Below are positions 1-6,295 of a stretch of DNA of 11,593 bases, one piece after another (the stretch's first letter is position 1; the number at the start of each line of letters is the position of its first letter). A model generated the notes under the pieces. That model searched no databases and had not been told where the DNA came from. It was given only the letters and a program-made list of their open reading frames with translations. Where the stretch lies: assembly GCA_023382135.1 (NCBI GenBank), contig JAMCQK010000058.1, positions 1 through 11,593 of the forward strand, in the 5' to 3' direction. Source of the DNA: Deinococcus sp. Lineage in GTDB: Bacteria > Deinococcota > Deinococci > Deinococcales > Thermaceae. A program made the position numbers and the translations under genes.

Positions 1-258
1 CGGCTTTTTTTCCATGCGCATGCCCGGGGTAATGCCCTCTGGGGTGTCGTGAGCGAAGAAGTTGCGCTCCAGCATGTCCACCGCATGTCCGCGTGCTGCG
101 TTGTAAGCCAAGCTGTCCCACTCAACCGCTTGAAGCCCTTGTTCGAGGCGCATCTGGTTGGTGCGGGCAAACACCTCGAGCTCGAGGGCGCTCCCGGCAA
201 ACGCCAGCGAGAAGAAAAAGGCCAGTCCAAGGATGCGCGCAAGCACAATGCGTTCCAT
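1..258 (-). CDS. Secreted CAP/YkwD-like (SCP/PR1 domain) protein, 3' end outside window
   Basis: Only the first 86 codons are present; the frame is open to the left edge. Residues 1-22 form a signal peptide (MERI, then a hydrophobic stretch ending AFAGSA), so the protein is exported. Then comes the start of a CAP domain: NQMRLEQGLQAVEWD (34-48), ARGHAVDM (55-62) and RNFFAHDTPEG (65-75). H58 and H70 fit the two CAP-cavity histidines, and the run of an HA.DM helix followed by FFAHDTP is characteristic of bacterial YkwD-type proteins. The molecular role of bacterial CAP proteins is generally unknown; envelope or extracellular functions are usual. The ATG at 256-258 is the only start that gives a complete signal peptide. 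It has no Shine-Dalgarno sequence but has TAGAAT 9 nt upstream. The gene lies downstream of the M16 operon with a hairpin between, so it probably has its own promoter. Confidence 0.8.
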   Translation of the reverse strand, partial: MERIVLARILGLAFFFSLAFAGSALELEVFARTNQMRLEQGLQAVEWDSLAYNAARGHAVDMLERNFFAHDTPEGITPGMRMEKKP

Positions 259-267
259 CTAACTTAG

Positions 268-273
268 ATTCTA
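268..273 (-). promoter_or_regulatory. Candidate -10 box of CAP gene (leaderless-type promoter)
   Basis: The minus strand reads TAGAAT, 9 nt before the ATG of the CAP gene. No Shine-Dalgarno sequence lies between. The same hexamer precedes recG. No convincing -35 element is seen at 16-18 bp spacing. It touches the end of the hairpin at 273-300, so termination of the M16 operon and initiation of this gene would be directly adjacent. Confidence 0.4.
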
Positions 274-300
274 GCCAACCATCCCAGGTGATGGCCGGCT
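273..300 (-). terminator. Hairpin after the M16 operon, possible terminator
   Basis: Read on the minus strand, AGCCGGCCATC, a 6-nt loop ACCTGG and GATGGTTGGCT form an uninterrupted 11-bp stem if two G-U wobbles are allowed. On the plus strand the same positions would be A-C mismatches, so the fold suits a minus-strand transcript, that is the M16 mRNA whose stop codon is at 316-318. No U-tract follows, so it is not a textbook intrinsic terminator; it could instead protect the mRNA 3' end. Confidence 0.4.
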
Positions 301-315
301 AAGCACCATGAGCCT

Positions 316-1560
316 CTAGGGCTTACCCGGCACCAGGCGGAACAGAAAACCCTGAGAAAAAGGCTTGGCCTCGAGTAGGGCGTTGACCTGGCTTGGGGTA
401 ATAGCATTGACCCTTTGGGCAATTTCGCTGAGCGGTTGGTAGCGGCCGGTGTACTGGTAGCCGAGGCCAAGGTTGAAGAGCCGGCTCATGGGGGTCTCGC
501 CGCCGAAGACAATGGAGGTGGCAAGTTTGTTCTTGGCGCGCTCGATTTCACCAGCTGTTACCCCTCCGGCCTCGAGGCGGTCCATCTCGCGGCGCAAAAT
601 CTCTATCACTTCCTCCTCGTTACCAGGATCCATCTGAGCGGACACCATGAACAGGCCGAGCCCGTCCGCCCCCAGGTGGTCCGCGCCCACCGATTCCACC
701 AGGCCTTTATCCACCAGTGCCCAGTGAAGCCTGGAGTTGCCGTCTGAACCCAGCACGTGCGCCAGCGCCGAAGCCAGGTAACGTCTTTCGTCTTGCGCCG
801 AGACCCCGCGCGCAAAAAAAGACAAGTAGCTCTGGGTGGCTTTCTCGTAAGGTTTGACGACTTCTCCCGAACGGGGCGAGAAGCTTGGGTAACTTCTTTC
901 AGCTTCGCTTTTTGGCCAGTGCTGGGTGAGCTCACGGGCCTGGTCCAGCGCACGGTCCCAGTCGAGCTTGCCCGCTAACGCCAGCACCAGGTTGGAAGGC
1001 GAGTAGCGGCGGGCATGGTAGCTGGCCATCTGCTGCTGGCCGAGCGCGGTAATAGAGGCTGTGGTTCCAAGCGGGCTCATTCCGAAAGGGTGGCCCCCCA
1101 CAATAAAGCTCGGGCCCCAGTCCATCAGCATGTCCTGCGGGCGGTCCTGGTAGAGCGCAATTTCTTGCAGGATCACGTTTTTTTCCATCTCGAAGTCGGA
1201 AGGGCGGAGCGCCGGGCGCATCAGGTCGCTCCACAGCTCCAGCAGCCTGGGCACAAACTCCGGGAGTACCGCGCCATAGTAGACCGTGTTCTCCTCGCCG
1301 GTGAAGGCGTTATAGCTGGCCCCCATGCGGTCGAACTCCAGGTTGACTTCCAGGGCATCGCGTTGTTCGGTTCCCTTGAAGACCATATGTTCCAGGAAGT
1401 GCGACACCCCGGCAAGTTCCGCCGTCTCGTCGCGGCTTCCGGTCTTGACAAAGTATCCAAGGGCCGCGCTCTTGGCCTCCGGGTTCACTTCCGCGATAAC
1501 CGTAAGGCCGTTTTCCAGCCTGGCCTGCTTGAACTCGAGCGCGCTGGCCGTAGTCTTCAT
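316..1560 (-). CDS. M16 family zinc peptidase, catalytic subunit
   Basis: A 414-residue inverzincin-type (M16B/C) metallopeptidase of the mitochondrial processing peptidase/PqqL group; it probably cleaves peptides or unfolded protein segments inside a clam-shell chamber. The inverted zinc motif is HFLEH (H54, E57, H58). The third ligand is E133 in EKNVILQEI, with E126 one helix turn pair before, matching the family spacing of about 76 residues. The C-terminal half-domain is present but lacks the Arg/Tyr pair that grips substrate: the Tyr position in GLVES is E289. It therefore probably needs a partner. The partner is encoded just upstream, and the two genes overlap by 4 nt (ATGA at 1557-1560), implying translational coupling and fixed stoichiometry. 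GAGGT at 1567-1571 is a good Shine-Dalgarno site. No signal peptide is seen, so it is probably cytoplasmic. Confidence 0.9.
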   Translation of the reverse strand: MKTTASALEFKQARLENGLTVIAEVNPEAKSAALGYFVKTGSRDETAELAGVSHFLEHMVFKGTEQRDALEVNLEFDRMGASYNAFTGEENTVYYGAVLPEFVPRLLELWSDLMRPALRPSDFEMEKNVILQEIALYQDRPQDMLMDWGPSFIVGGHPFGMSPLGTTASITALGQQQMASYHARRYSPSNLVLALAGKLDWDRALDQARELTQHWPKSEAERSYPSFSPRSGEVVKPYEKATQSYLSFFARGVSAQDERRYLASALAHVLGSDGNSRLHWALVDKGLVESVGADHLGADGLGLFMVSAQMDPGNEEEVIEILRREMDRLEAGGVTAGEIERAKNKLATSIVFGGETPMSRLFNLGLGYQYTGRYQPLSEIAQRVNAITPSQVNALLEAKPFSQGFLFRLVPGKP

Positions 1561-2789
1561 GCCAGAACCTCAAGTTTGGCGGGCCCCAGGGTGGCGGACC
1601 AGGGTCGGGTGTAAGGGTTCTCCGCCACGAAACGGTTTAGGCGGCCTAAGTCCACGGCCATGATCTGAGACTCAATCTCTTCCAGCGTGCGCACGCGCCC
1701 GCGCAAAAAGAGGTCATTGGCAATGCTCCCGGCCCTGGACCTGGCCGACTCTTGTTGCATCACCAGCGCGGTGCGAAGGCCAATTTTCGCGCGGTCAAGC
1801 TCTTCTTGGGTCACGCCCTCTTGCAGGCGTTCAATTTCCGCCGCCAGTACTTGCAGGGTCGCGGGGGCGTTCTCTGGGGTGGTACCCGCGTAGGCGCCAA
1901 GGTAGCTGTACCCTTTCACCCCGCCAGGTGAAGCGTACACCGAGTAGACCAGGCCACGTTTTTCGCGTACCTCGGTAAAGAGCCTCGAGCCCATTCCTCC
2001 CGAGAGCACTTGAGTTGAAAGCCGCGAGGCGTAATATTCCGGGTGCTCGATACCAACGTCCGGGTAAACCAGGCCAATCTGGACCTGGGCGCTTTTTTGC
2101 TCTAAGTGGATACTGTGGGGCTGGCTGAGACGGGCCTGGGGTAGTTCAGCCGCGTTTCCTCGCCAGCTTGCAAACGCGCGGCGGGCGGCCTCGAGGCCTT
2201 CCGTCACAGCCACCCCGCCCGCAAGCGCCAGGATTGCGCCTTGGGGTGTGAAGCGTCTCTGGTAGTCCTTGCGCAAGTCTTCGGGCGTTGCGGCCTTGAG
2301 CCCTTGCGCCGTGCCAGTGGGGTTTCTCCCGTGGCTGCTCTCAAACACGGCGCGCCTGAGCGCGGTGAACATTTTTCTTGGGGGTTCGTCTTCCAGGCTG
2401 GCAAGTTCTTGAAGCGCCATCTGGCGGACCGGATCGAGCGCATCGTCTGGGAACTGGGGCCGCAGAAGCAGATCGGCGTAGAGCGTGAGGACTTTTTCCA
2501 GATGGTCCGAAAGAAAAGAGGCTGCAAAATAGCTGGCCTCGAGGCCCGCCCCGCTAGACCTTCTCACACCAAGGTCATCCAGAGCCTCAGCAAAAGCACG
2601 GGCATCCCGCCCGCCCGCGCCCTTCCAAAGCCAGCCTTCCAGCAGGTTGGTGGCGCCTTCCAGGCCCGCTGGGTCGGTTGTGGCCCCGGCGGGGATCAAC
2701 AACTGGAAAGCCACCCCGGGGTTCCAGGGCTGTTCCTCTATGGCAACGGTGAGACCATTGGAAAGTGTTTCTACCTGTACCAACGCCAT
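1557..2789 (-). CDS. M16 peptidase-like non-catalytic subunit
   Basis: A 410-residue M16-family protein, first gene of the pair. The zinc motif is destroyed: HxxEH is replaced by N48-LL-E51-G52, so both histidines are gone and it cannot be an active peptidase alone. The C-terminal half keeps SRLFTEVREKRGLVYSVYAS with R275 and Y282, the spacing of the M16 Arg/Tyr substrate-binding pair (R-x6-Y). This is the mirror image of the downstream subunit, so the two probably assemble into a heterodimer with one composite site, as known for mitochondrial processing peptidase and some bacterial M16 pairs. The frame is also open from an ATG at 2822 (11 more residues), but neither start has a Shine-Dalgarno. 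I prefer 2789 because it aligns with the family start (VETLSNGLTV) and has TATACT 8 nt upstream. Confidence 0.88.
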   Translation of the reverse strand: MALVQVETLSNGLTVAIEEQPWNPGVAFQLLIPAGATTDPAGLEGATNLLEGWLWKGAGGRDARAFAEALDDLGVRRSSGAGLEASYFAASFLSDHLEKVLTLYADLLLRPQFPDDALDPVRQMALQELASLEDEPPRKMFTALRRAVFESSHGRNPTGTAQGLKAATPEDLRKDYQRRFTPQGAILALAGGVAVTEGLEAARRAFASWRGNAAELPQARLSQPHSIHLEQKSAQVQIGLVYPDVGIEHPEYYASRLSTQVLSGGMGSRLFTEVREKRGLVYSVYASPGGVKGYSYLGAYAGTTPENAPATLQVLAAEIERLQEGVTQEELDRAKIGLRTALVMQQESARSRAGSIANDLFLRGRVRTLEEIESQIMAVDLGRLNRFVAENPYTRPWSATLGPAKLEVLA

Positions 2790-2797
2790 ACCGATGG

Positions 2798-2803
2798 AGT
2801 ATA
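2798..2803 (-). promoter_or_regulatory. Candidate -10 box of M16 operon (leaderless-type)
   Basis: The minus strand reads TATACT, one base from TATAAT, 8 nt before the ATG at 2789. No Shine-Dalgarno sequence lies between, which fits a leaderless mRNA. If it is the promoter, the alternative ATG at 2822 lies upstream of the transcript and cannot be used. The -35 region is poor (TCCACA at an over-long spacing of 20 bp). Confidence 0.42.
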
Positions 2804-2888
2804 TGCCCTGCCGAAAAGCCATATGTGGACTGGGTAGCGGTTATTGCTTCGCCTGTTACAAAATGAGAATGGCCAACTCTGTTTTGGT

Positions 2889-2894
2889 TAGAAT
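2889..2894 (+). promoter_or_regulatory. Candidate -10 box of recG (leaderless-type)
   Basis: TAGAAT lies 6 nt before the GTG start of recG. The TAG of this hexamer is also the in-frame stop that closes the reading frame upstream, so no longer recG start other than a CTG is possible. No Shine-Dalgarno is present and no good -35 is seen. GAGAAT (2865-2870) and ATTCTC (2893-2898) form an inverted repeat around the upstream spacer, which could be an operator or chance. Confidence 0.42.
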
Positions 2895-2900
2895 TCTCTG

Positions 2901-5303
2901 GTGACGCGGGAAGAGCTCAAAAGCCGCCTGCTCCGCCCCCTGAAACGTGAGCTGGCCGACGGTGCCAGGGACAAGGTGGTCGCGGGAGGGGTTGAAAAAC
3001 TGGTAGAGAATCTGGGAAAGTCTTTCCCTCAGGTAAGGGAACTCATTAGGGGATATTCAGCGCTTTCCGCCTTCGAGCGCATGAAAAACCTTTCCAGTGC
3101 AATTGCCTTGCTGGAGGACCAGCCAGCAGAGGGGGAGCCGCCGGTCCAAGCCTCTAAACCAAGTAAACCAAGCGAAAGACCGCCATCTCTATCTACACGG
3201 CAAAAGAACCAAGAAAAAGCACTTAAAAAAGCGCCCGCCGGAGCACCACCGGACATTACCTTGGATTCACCGGCGGATTCTCTCGCTCTGGGTGTTCAAG
3301 CACGCCGCAAGTTGGCCGAGCTTGGCGTCCGTACCGTGCGCGACCTGCTACATTACTACCCGCGGCGCTACGAAGACCGCAGAGCGCTCAAAAGCATCCA
3401 CGAAACCGCCAACAGCGAAAAAGCTACCCTGGTGGCCACGGTGCTCTCCAAGAACCTGGTGAGGACTTCCAGGAAACAAATGCAGCTTGTCCAAGTGCGC
3501 ATGGCGGACTCTTGGGGGCACAAGTTCACCGCCATCTGGTTCAACCAGCCATGGGTGCTGAAACAGCTTGCCGAGGGCGGCACGGTGATTATCTCGGGGA
3601 AGGTGCAGCGCAAGGGCGGTGTTACCACGCTACATGCGGAATACTTCGAGGACGAAGGAACCGACTCGCTCTCGACCAACCGGATTGTGCCGGTCTACCC
3701 GACCAAAGAAGGAACCGGCCAGGCGTTTCTTAGGCGGAGCGCGAAGAAAGGCCTCGAGGCCTTCCGCCTGATCCCTGACCCGCTAACCCGCTACCTCAAA
3801 CAAGAGGCGCTGGAAACGCTGGATACTTCGCTAAGGCAGGTCCATTTCCCCGAAAGCGCAGATACCCTTTCACGCGCGGTCGCGCGGCTCAAGTTCGACG
3901 AGTTCTTGTTGCTCGAGCTCAAGGTGATGATCCAGTCCGGGGTCTCCGCCCTGCGCGGCCGTACTTTTCAGGTAACCAAGGAGATGATCTCCCGCTTCAA
4001 ACAAAGCCTTCCTTTCACATTCACAAAAGCCCAGGACCGGGTGCTCGCGGAAGTGCTCACCGACATGCGCTCCGAGCGCCAGATGGCCAGGCTGGTGCAA
4101 GGGGACGTGGGTTCGGGAAAGACCGCCGTGGCCGCCGCCGCGCTGTTCGTGGCCAGCGAGAATAACGTGCAAGGCGCCTTGATGGCCCCTACCGAGATCC
4201 TGGCCAAGCAACACTTTGAAAATCTCTCTCGCTATCTTTTCCCCTTGGGCGTGAGCGTGGAGCTGCTGGTAGGCTCTATGACCGGCAGAGAAAAGCAAGC
4301 GGCACTGGATAAGATCAAAGGTGGTGAGGCGCATGTGGTGGTGGGCACCCATGCGCTCATCCAAGAAGGCGTGACCTTCAAAGACCTGGGCCTGGCGGTA
4401 ATTGACGAAGAGCACCGCTTTGGCGTGATGCAGCGGCGGGGACTTCTGGGAAGCAGGCCGGACGTGCTGGTGATGTCCGCCACCCCCATTCCGCGTTCGC
4501 TGGCGCTCACCATGTACGGCGACCTGGAGACCAGCCAGATAGACGAGCTCCCGCCAGGCCGCACACCTATCCAGACCAAGATCCTTACCCAGAAGACCCG
4601 GCGCCAGGCTTACGCCTTTGCCCAGCAAGAAATTGCCCGGGGCCATCAGGTTTTCGCGGTGGCACCCATGATCGAAGAAGGCGAGAGCGACGCCACGGCG
4701 GAGCTTCGGGCCGCCACCAAGCTGGCGAACGAACTCAGACAGCTTTTGCCCGATGTTCGCATTGCGCTGCTGCACGGCAAGATGCCCTCGCAAGAGAAAG
4801 ATAATGTGATGGAGCGCTTCCGCAAGGGTGAGTTTGACCTGTTGGTGAGCACCACCGTGATTGAAGTGGGCGTGGATATTCCCCAAGCCACTTTGATGAT
4901 TATTGAGAACGCCGAGCGCTTTGGCTTGGCGCAGCTCCACCAGTTACGCGGACGTGTGGGCCGCGGAGGCCTCGAGTCTTACTGCATCCTGGTGGCGGGC
5001 GACGCCAGCCAGAAGACCCTGAAAAGGCTCAAGGTGATCGAGGAATCCACCGATGGCTTTTACATCGCGGAAAAAGATTTGCAACTGCGCGGCCCTGGCG
5101 AGCTTCGGGGTACCCGGCAGTCGGGTTTTCCCGAGCTGATTCTGGGTGATCTGGCCAAGGATACCGAGATTATCGAACGCTCGCGCGCGCTCGCGAAGAG
5201 CATCCTCGAGGCCGACCCTCATCTGGATGATCCCGAGCACCTTCTTCTAAAACGTGAACTGCAAGCCCGTGCCGAGGCGATCGGCTTCCGCGAGGTTATC
5301 TAG
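2901..5303 (+). CDS. recG: ATP-dependent DNA helicase RecG
   Basis: RecG remodels stalled replication forks and branch-migrates Holliday junctions. At 800 residues it is about 100 longer than the E. coli enzyme. Residues 1 to about 85 are a helical N-terminal domain, followed by a Pro/Lys/Ser-rich linker (about 86-115). The wedge domain starts near LGVQARRKLAELGVRTV, with PRRYEDRR and an OB fold. Helicase motifs are Walker A GDVGSGKT (401-408, K407), Walker B/motif II DEEH (502-505; DEQH is the form I know from E. coli), SATPIPRS (526-533), QLRGRVGR (681-688), and the RecG-specific TRG motif with GELRGTRQSG (733-742). All catalytic elements are intact. It starts with GTG, since TAG at 2889-2891 closes the frame upstream. 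It stands alone, divergent from the M16 operon and convergent with the dehydrogenase operon. Confidence 0.97.
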   Translation: MTREELKSRLLRPLKRELADGARDKVVAGGVEKLVENLGKSFPQVRELIRGYSALSAFERMKNLSSAIALLEDQPAEGEPPVQASKPSKPSERPPSLSTRQKNQEKALKKAPAGAPPDITLDSPADSLALGVQARRKLAELGVRTVRDLLHYYPRRYEDRRALKSIHETANSEKATLVATVLSKNLVRTSRKQMQLVQVRMADSWGHKFTAIWFNQPWVLKQLAEGGTVIISGKVQRKGGVTTLHAEYFEDEGTDSLSTNRIVPVYPTKEGTGQAFLRRSAKKGLEAFRLIPDPLTRYLKQEALETLDTSLRQVHFPESADTLSRAVARLKFDEFLLLELKVMIQSGVSALRGRTFQVTKEMISRFKQSLPFTFTKAQDRVLAEVLTDMRSERQMARLVQGDVGSGKTAVAAAALFVASENNVQGALMAPTEILAKQHFENLSRYLFPLGVSVELLVGSMTGREKQAALDKIKGGEAHVVVGTHALIQEGVTFKDLGLAVIDEEHRFGVMQRRGLLGSRPDVLVMSATPIPRSLALTMYGDLETSQIDELPPGRTPIQTKILTQKTRRQAYAFAQQEIARGHQVFAVAPMIEEGESDATAELRAATKLANELRQLLPDVRIALLHGKMPSQEKDNVMERFRKGEFDLLVSTTVIEVGVDIPQATLMIIENAERFGLAQLHQLRGRVGRGGLESYCILVAGDASQKTLKRLKVIEESTDGFYIAEKDLQLRGPGELRGTRQSGFPELILGDLAKDTEIIERSRALAKSILEADPHLDDPEHLLLKRELQARAEAIGFREVI

Positions 5304-5413
5304 GTATCTCCACGGTGTGTTTGACCGAAGAGCCAAACTCGCTAGGGCCAGAGGGAATAAGGAACACAGCGCGGCTTTTCAAGCCTTTCGACAAACTTGG
5401 ACTGGAGATACCT
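5302..5413. repeat. 112-bp element bounded by an 11-bp perfect inverted repeat
   Basis: AGGTATCTCCA at 5302-5312 is the exact reverse complement of TGGAGATACCT at 5403-5413. Inside the arms, GTTTG near 5318 and CAAAC near 5392 can extend the pairing across a 6x6 internal loop, and GGCTTttcAAGCC (5373-5385) forms a small hairpin in the middle. The left arm begins within the recG TAG stop. The interior holds no convincing gene. It may be a decayed MITE-like insertion, a structured 3' end of the recG mRNA, or a bidirectional transcription block between convergent genes. A single copy does not decide between these. Confidence 0.5.
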
Positions 5414-5461
5414 GGCACGCGATTGGGCTGGAAGCCGGATGCAGCAAACGATGTAACCGTC

Positions 5462-5477
5462 CGATGCACGATGCATC
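5462..5477. repeat. Tandem CGATGCA x2 with small hairpin at the dehydrogenase stop codon
   Basis: CGATGCA is repeated directly at 5462-5468 and 5469-5475, and GATGCA cga TGCATC (5463-5477) forms a 6-bp stem with a 3-nt loop. It overlaps the TGA stop of the dehydrogenase (5476-5478). No T-run follows on the minus strand, so it is a weak terminator candidate at best. The rest of the gap (5414-5461) shows nothing I can interpret. Confidence 0.35.
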
Positions 5478-6267
5478 AAAGTGGCGGAGTAAAGCGCCCA
5501 TCCACCGCGGTCCAGCCGCCGTCAACGAAAAGTACCGTACCGGTAACATAACTCGAGGCTTTCGAAGCCAGATACACCACCGCACCCGCCACCTCTTCCG
5601 GCTTGCCCCAGCGGCCAAACACGCTCTTGTTGGCATAGGCGCTATACCAGCCCGGCTGGTTCTTAATCGGGGCGGTGAGCGGGGTATCGATGACGCCTGG
5701 GGCCACCGCATTGGCGCGGACGCCTTTGGGGCCAAGCTCCGCCGCCAACGCACGCATCAGCTGCACCGTGCCCGCCTTGGTGGCGGCGTACACCCCCTGG
5801 CCAGGCTCCACCACCAGCGAGCGGATGGAGGAAAAAGCGATCAAGCTCCCCGATCCGCGCTCGGCCATCACCCTTCCGGCTTCCGCCAGCAGGTGAAAGG
5901 TTCCTTTCAAATTCAGGTTGATCACCTTGTCAAACTCTTCGTCGGTGTAATCCAAGATCTGCTTGCGAACATTCACGCTGGGAGTCGAGACCGCAATATC
6001 CAGCCGCCCGTGCCGGGAGACAATTCCGCTCACCGCCGTCTTCACCAAAGCGCCGTTTTGCAAATCCATGGCAAGGGCTTCCGCCTTACCGCCGTCTGCG
6101 ACAATGGCCGACACGGTTTCTTTTGCGGCCTCTTCTTTCAGATCCGCCGCAATCACCAGCGCTCCGTGCGCCGCCAAAGCCTCTGCCGCTGCCTGCCCGA
6201 TGCCCGAGCCTGCGCCCACCACCAGGGCAACCTGGCCGTCTAAACGAAAGAAATCTTGATAGTTCAT
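5476..6267 (-). CDS. Short-chain dehydrogenase/reductase (SDR, NAD-type)
   Basis: A 263-residue classical SDR: an NAD(P)-dependent oxidoreductase acting on an alcohol or carbonyl substrate that I cannot name. The Rossmann glycine motif is VVGAGSGIG (16-24). D42 at the end of the second strand favours NAD over NADP. The catalytic set N119, S147, Y160, K164 (YAATK) is complete. The usual NNAG stretch after strand 4 is changed to STPS (94-97), and the family Thr before the first Gly is Val. The C-terminus VDGGWTAVDGRFTPP is typical of gluconate 5-dehydrogenase/3-oxoacyl reductase-like SDRs. A strong Shine-Dalgarno GGAGGA (6271-6276) precedes the ATG. It is the last gene of the transporter operon, 28 nt after the dppC-like gene, so its substrate may be imported or be released by the operon's peptidases. 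Confidence 0.9.
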   Translation of the reverse strand: MNYQDFFRLDGQVALVVGAGSGIGQAAAEALAAHGALVIAADLKEEAAKETVSAIVADGGKAEALAMDLQNGALVKTAVSGIVSRHGRLDIAVSTPSVNVRKQILDYTDEEFDKVINLNLKGTFHLLAEAGRVMAERGSGSLIAFSSIRSLVVEPGQGVYAATKAGTVQLMRALAAELGPKGVRANAVAPGVIDTPLTAPIKNQPGWYSAYANKSVFGRWGKPEEVAGAVVYLASKASSYVTGTVLFVDGGWTAVDGRFTPPL

Positions 6268-6270
6268 GCT

Positions 6271-6276
6271 TCCTCC
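6271..6276 (-). promoter_or_regulatory. Shine-Dalgarno site of the SDR gene
   Basis: The minus strand reads GGAGGA followed by AGC and ATG. This is a near-consensus site that fixes the start at 6267. It contrasts with the recG, CAP and M16 starts, which have none. Confidence 0.75.
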
Positions 6277-6295
6277 GATATTGCCGTGTAATAAC

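Noticed and set aside
1015..1614. Plus-strand frame of 199 codons over the M16 catalytic gene
   Set aside because: Antisense to the zinc-site region; His-rich shadow composition with no domain.
3870..4940. Long minus-strand frame (356 codons) inside recG
   Set aside because: It is fully antisense to the conserved helicase domains, its composition (very His/Gly/Leu-rich) is that of an antisense shadow in GC-rich DNA, and it has no recognisable motif.
5315..5551. Plus-strand frame in the recG-SDR gap beginning MCLTEEPNSLG
   Set aside because: Several frames are open by chance here; it has no Shine-Dalgarno, runs into the SDR gene antisense and resembles nothing I know.
5254..6243. Plus-strand frame of 329 codons across the recG-SDR junction
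   Set aside because: It overlaps the end of recG and is antisense to a complete SDR with an excellent Shine-Dalgarno; the product has no family features.
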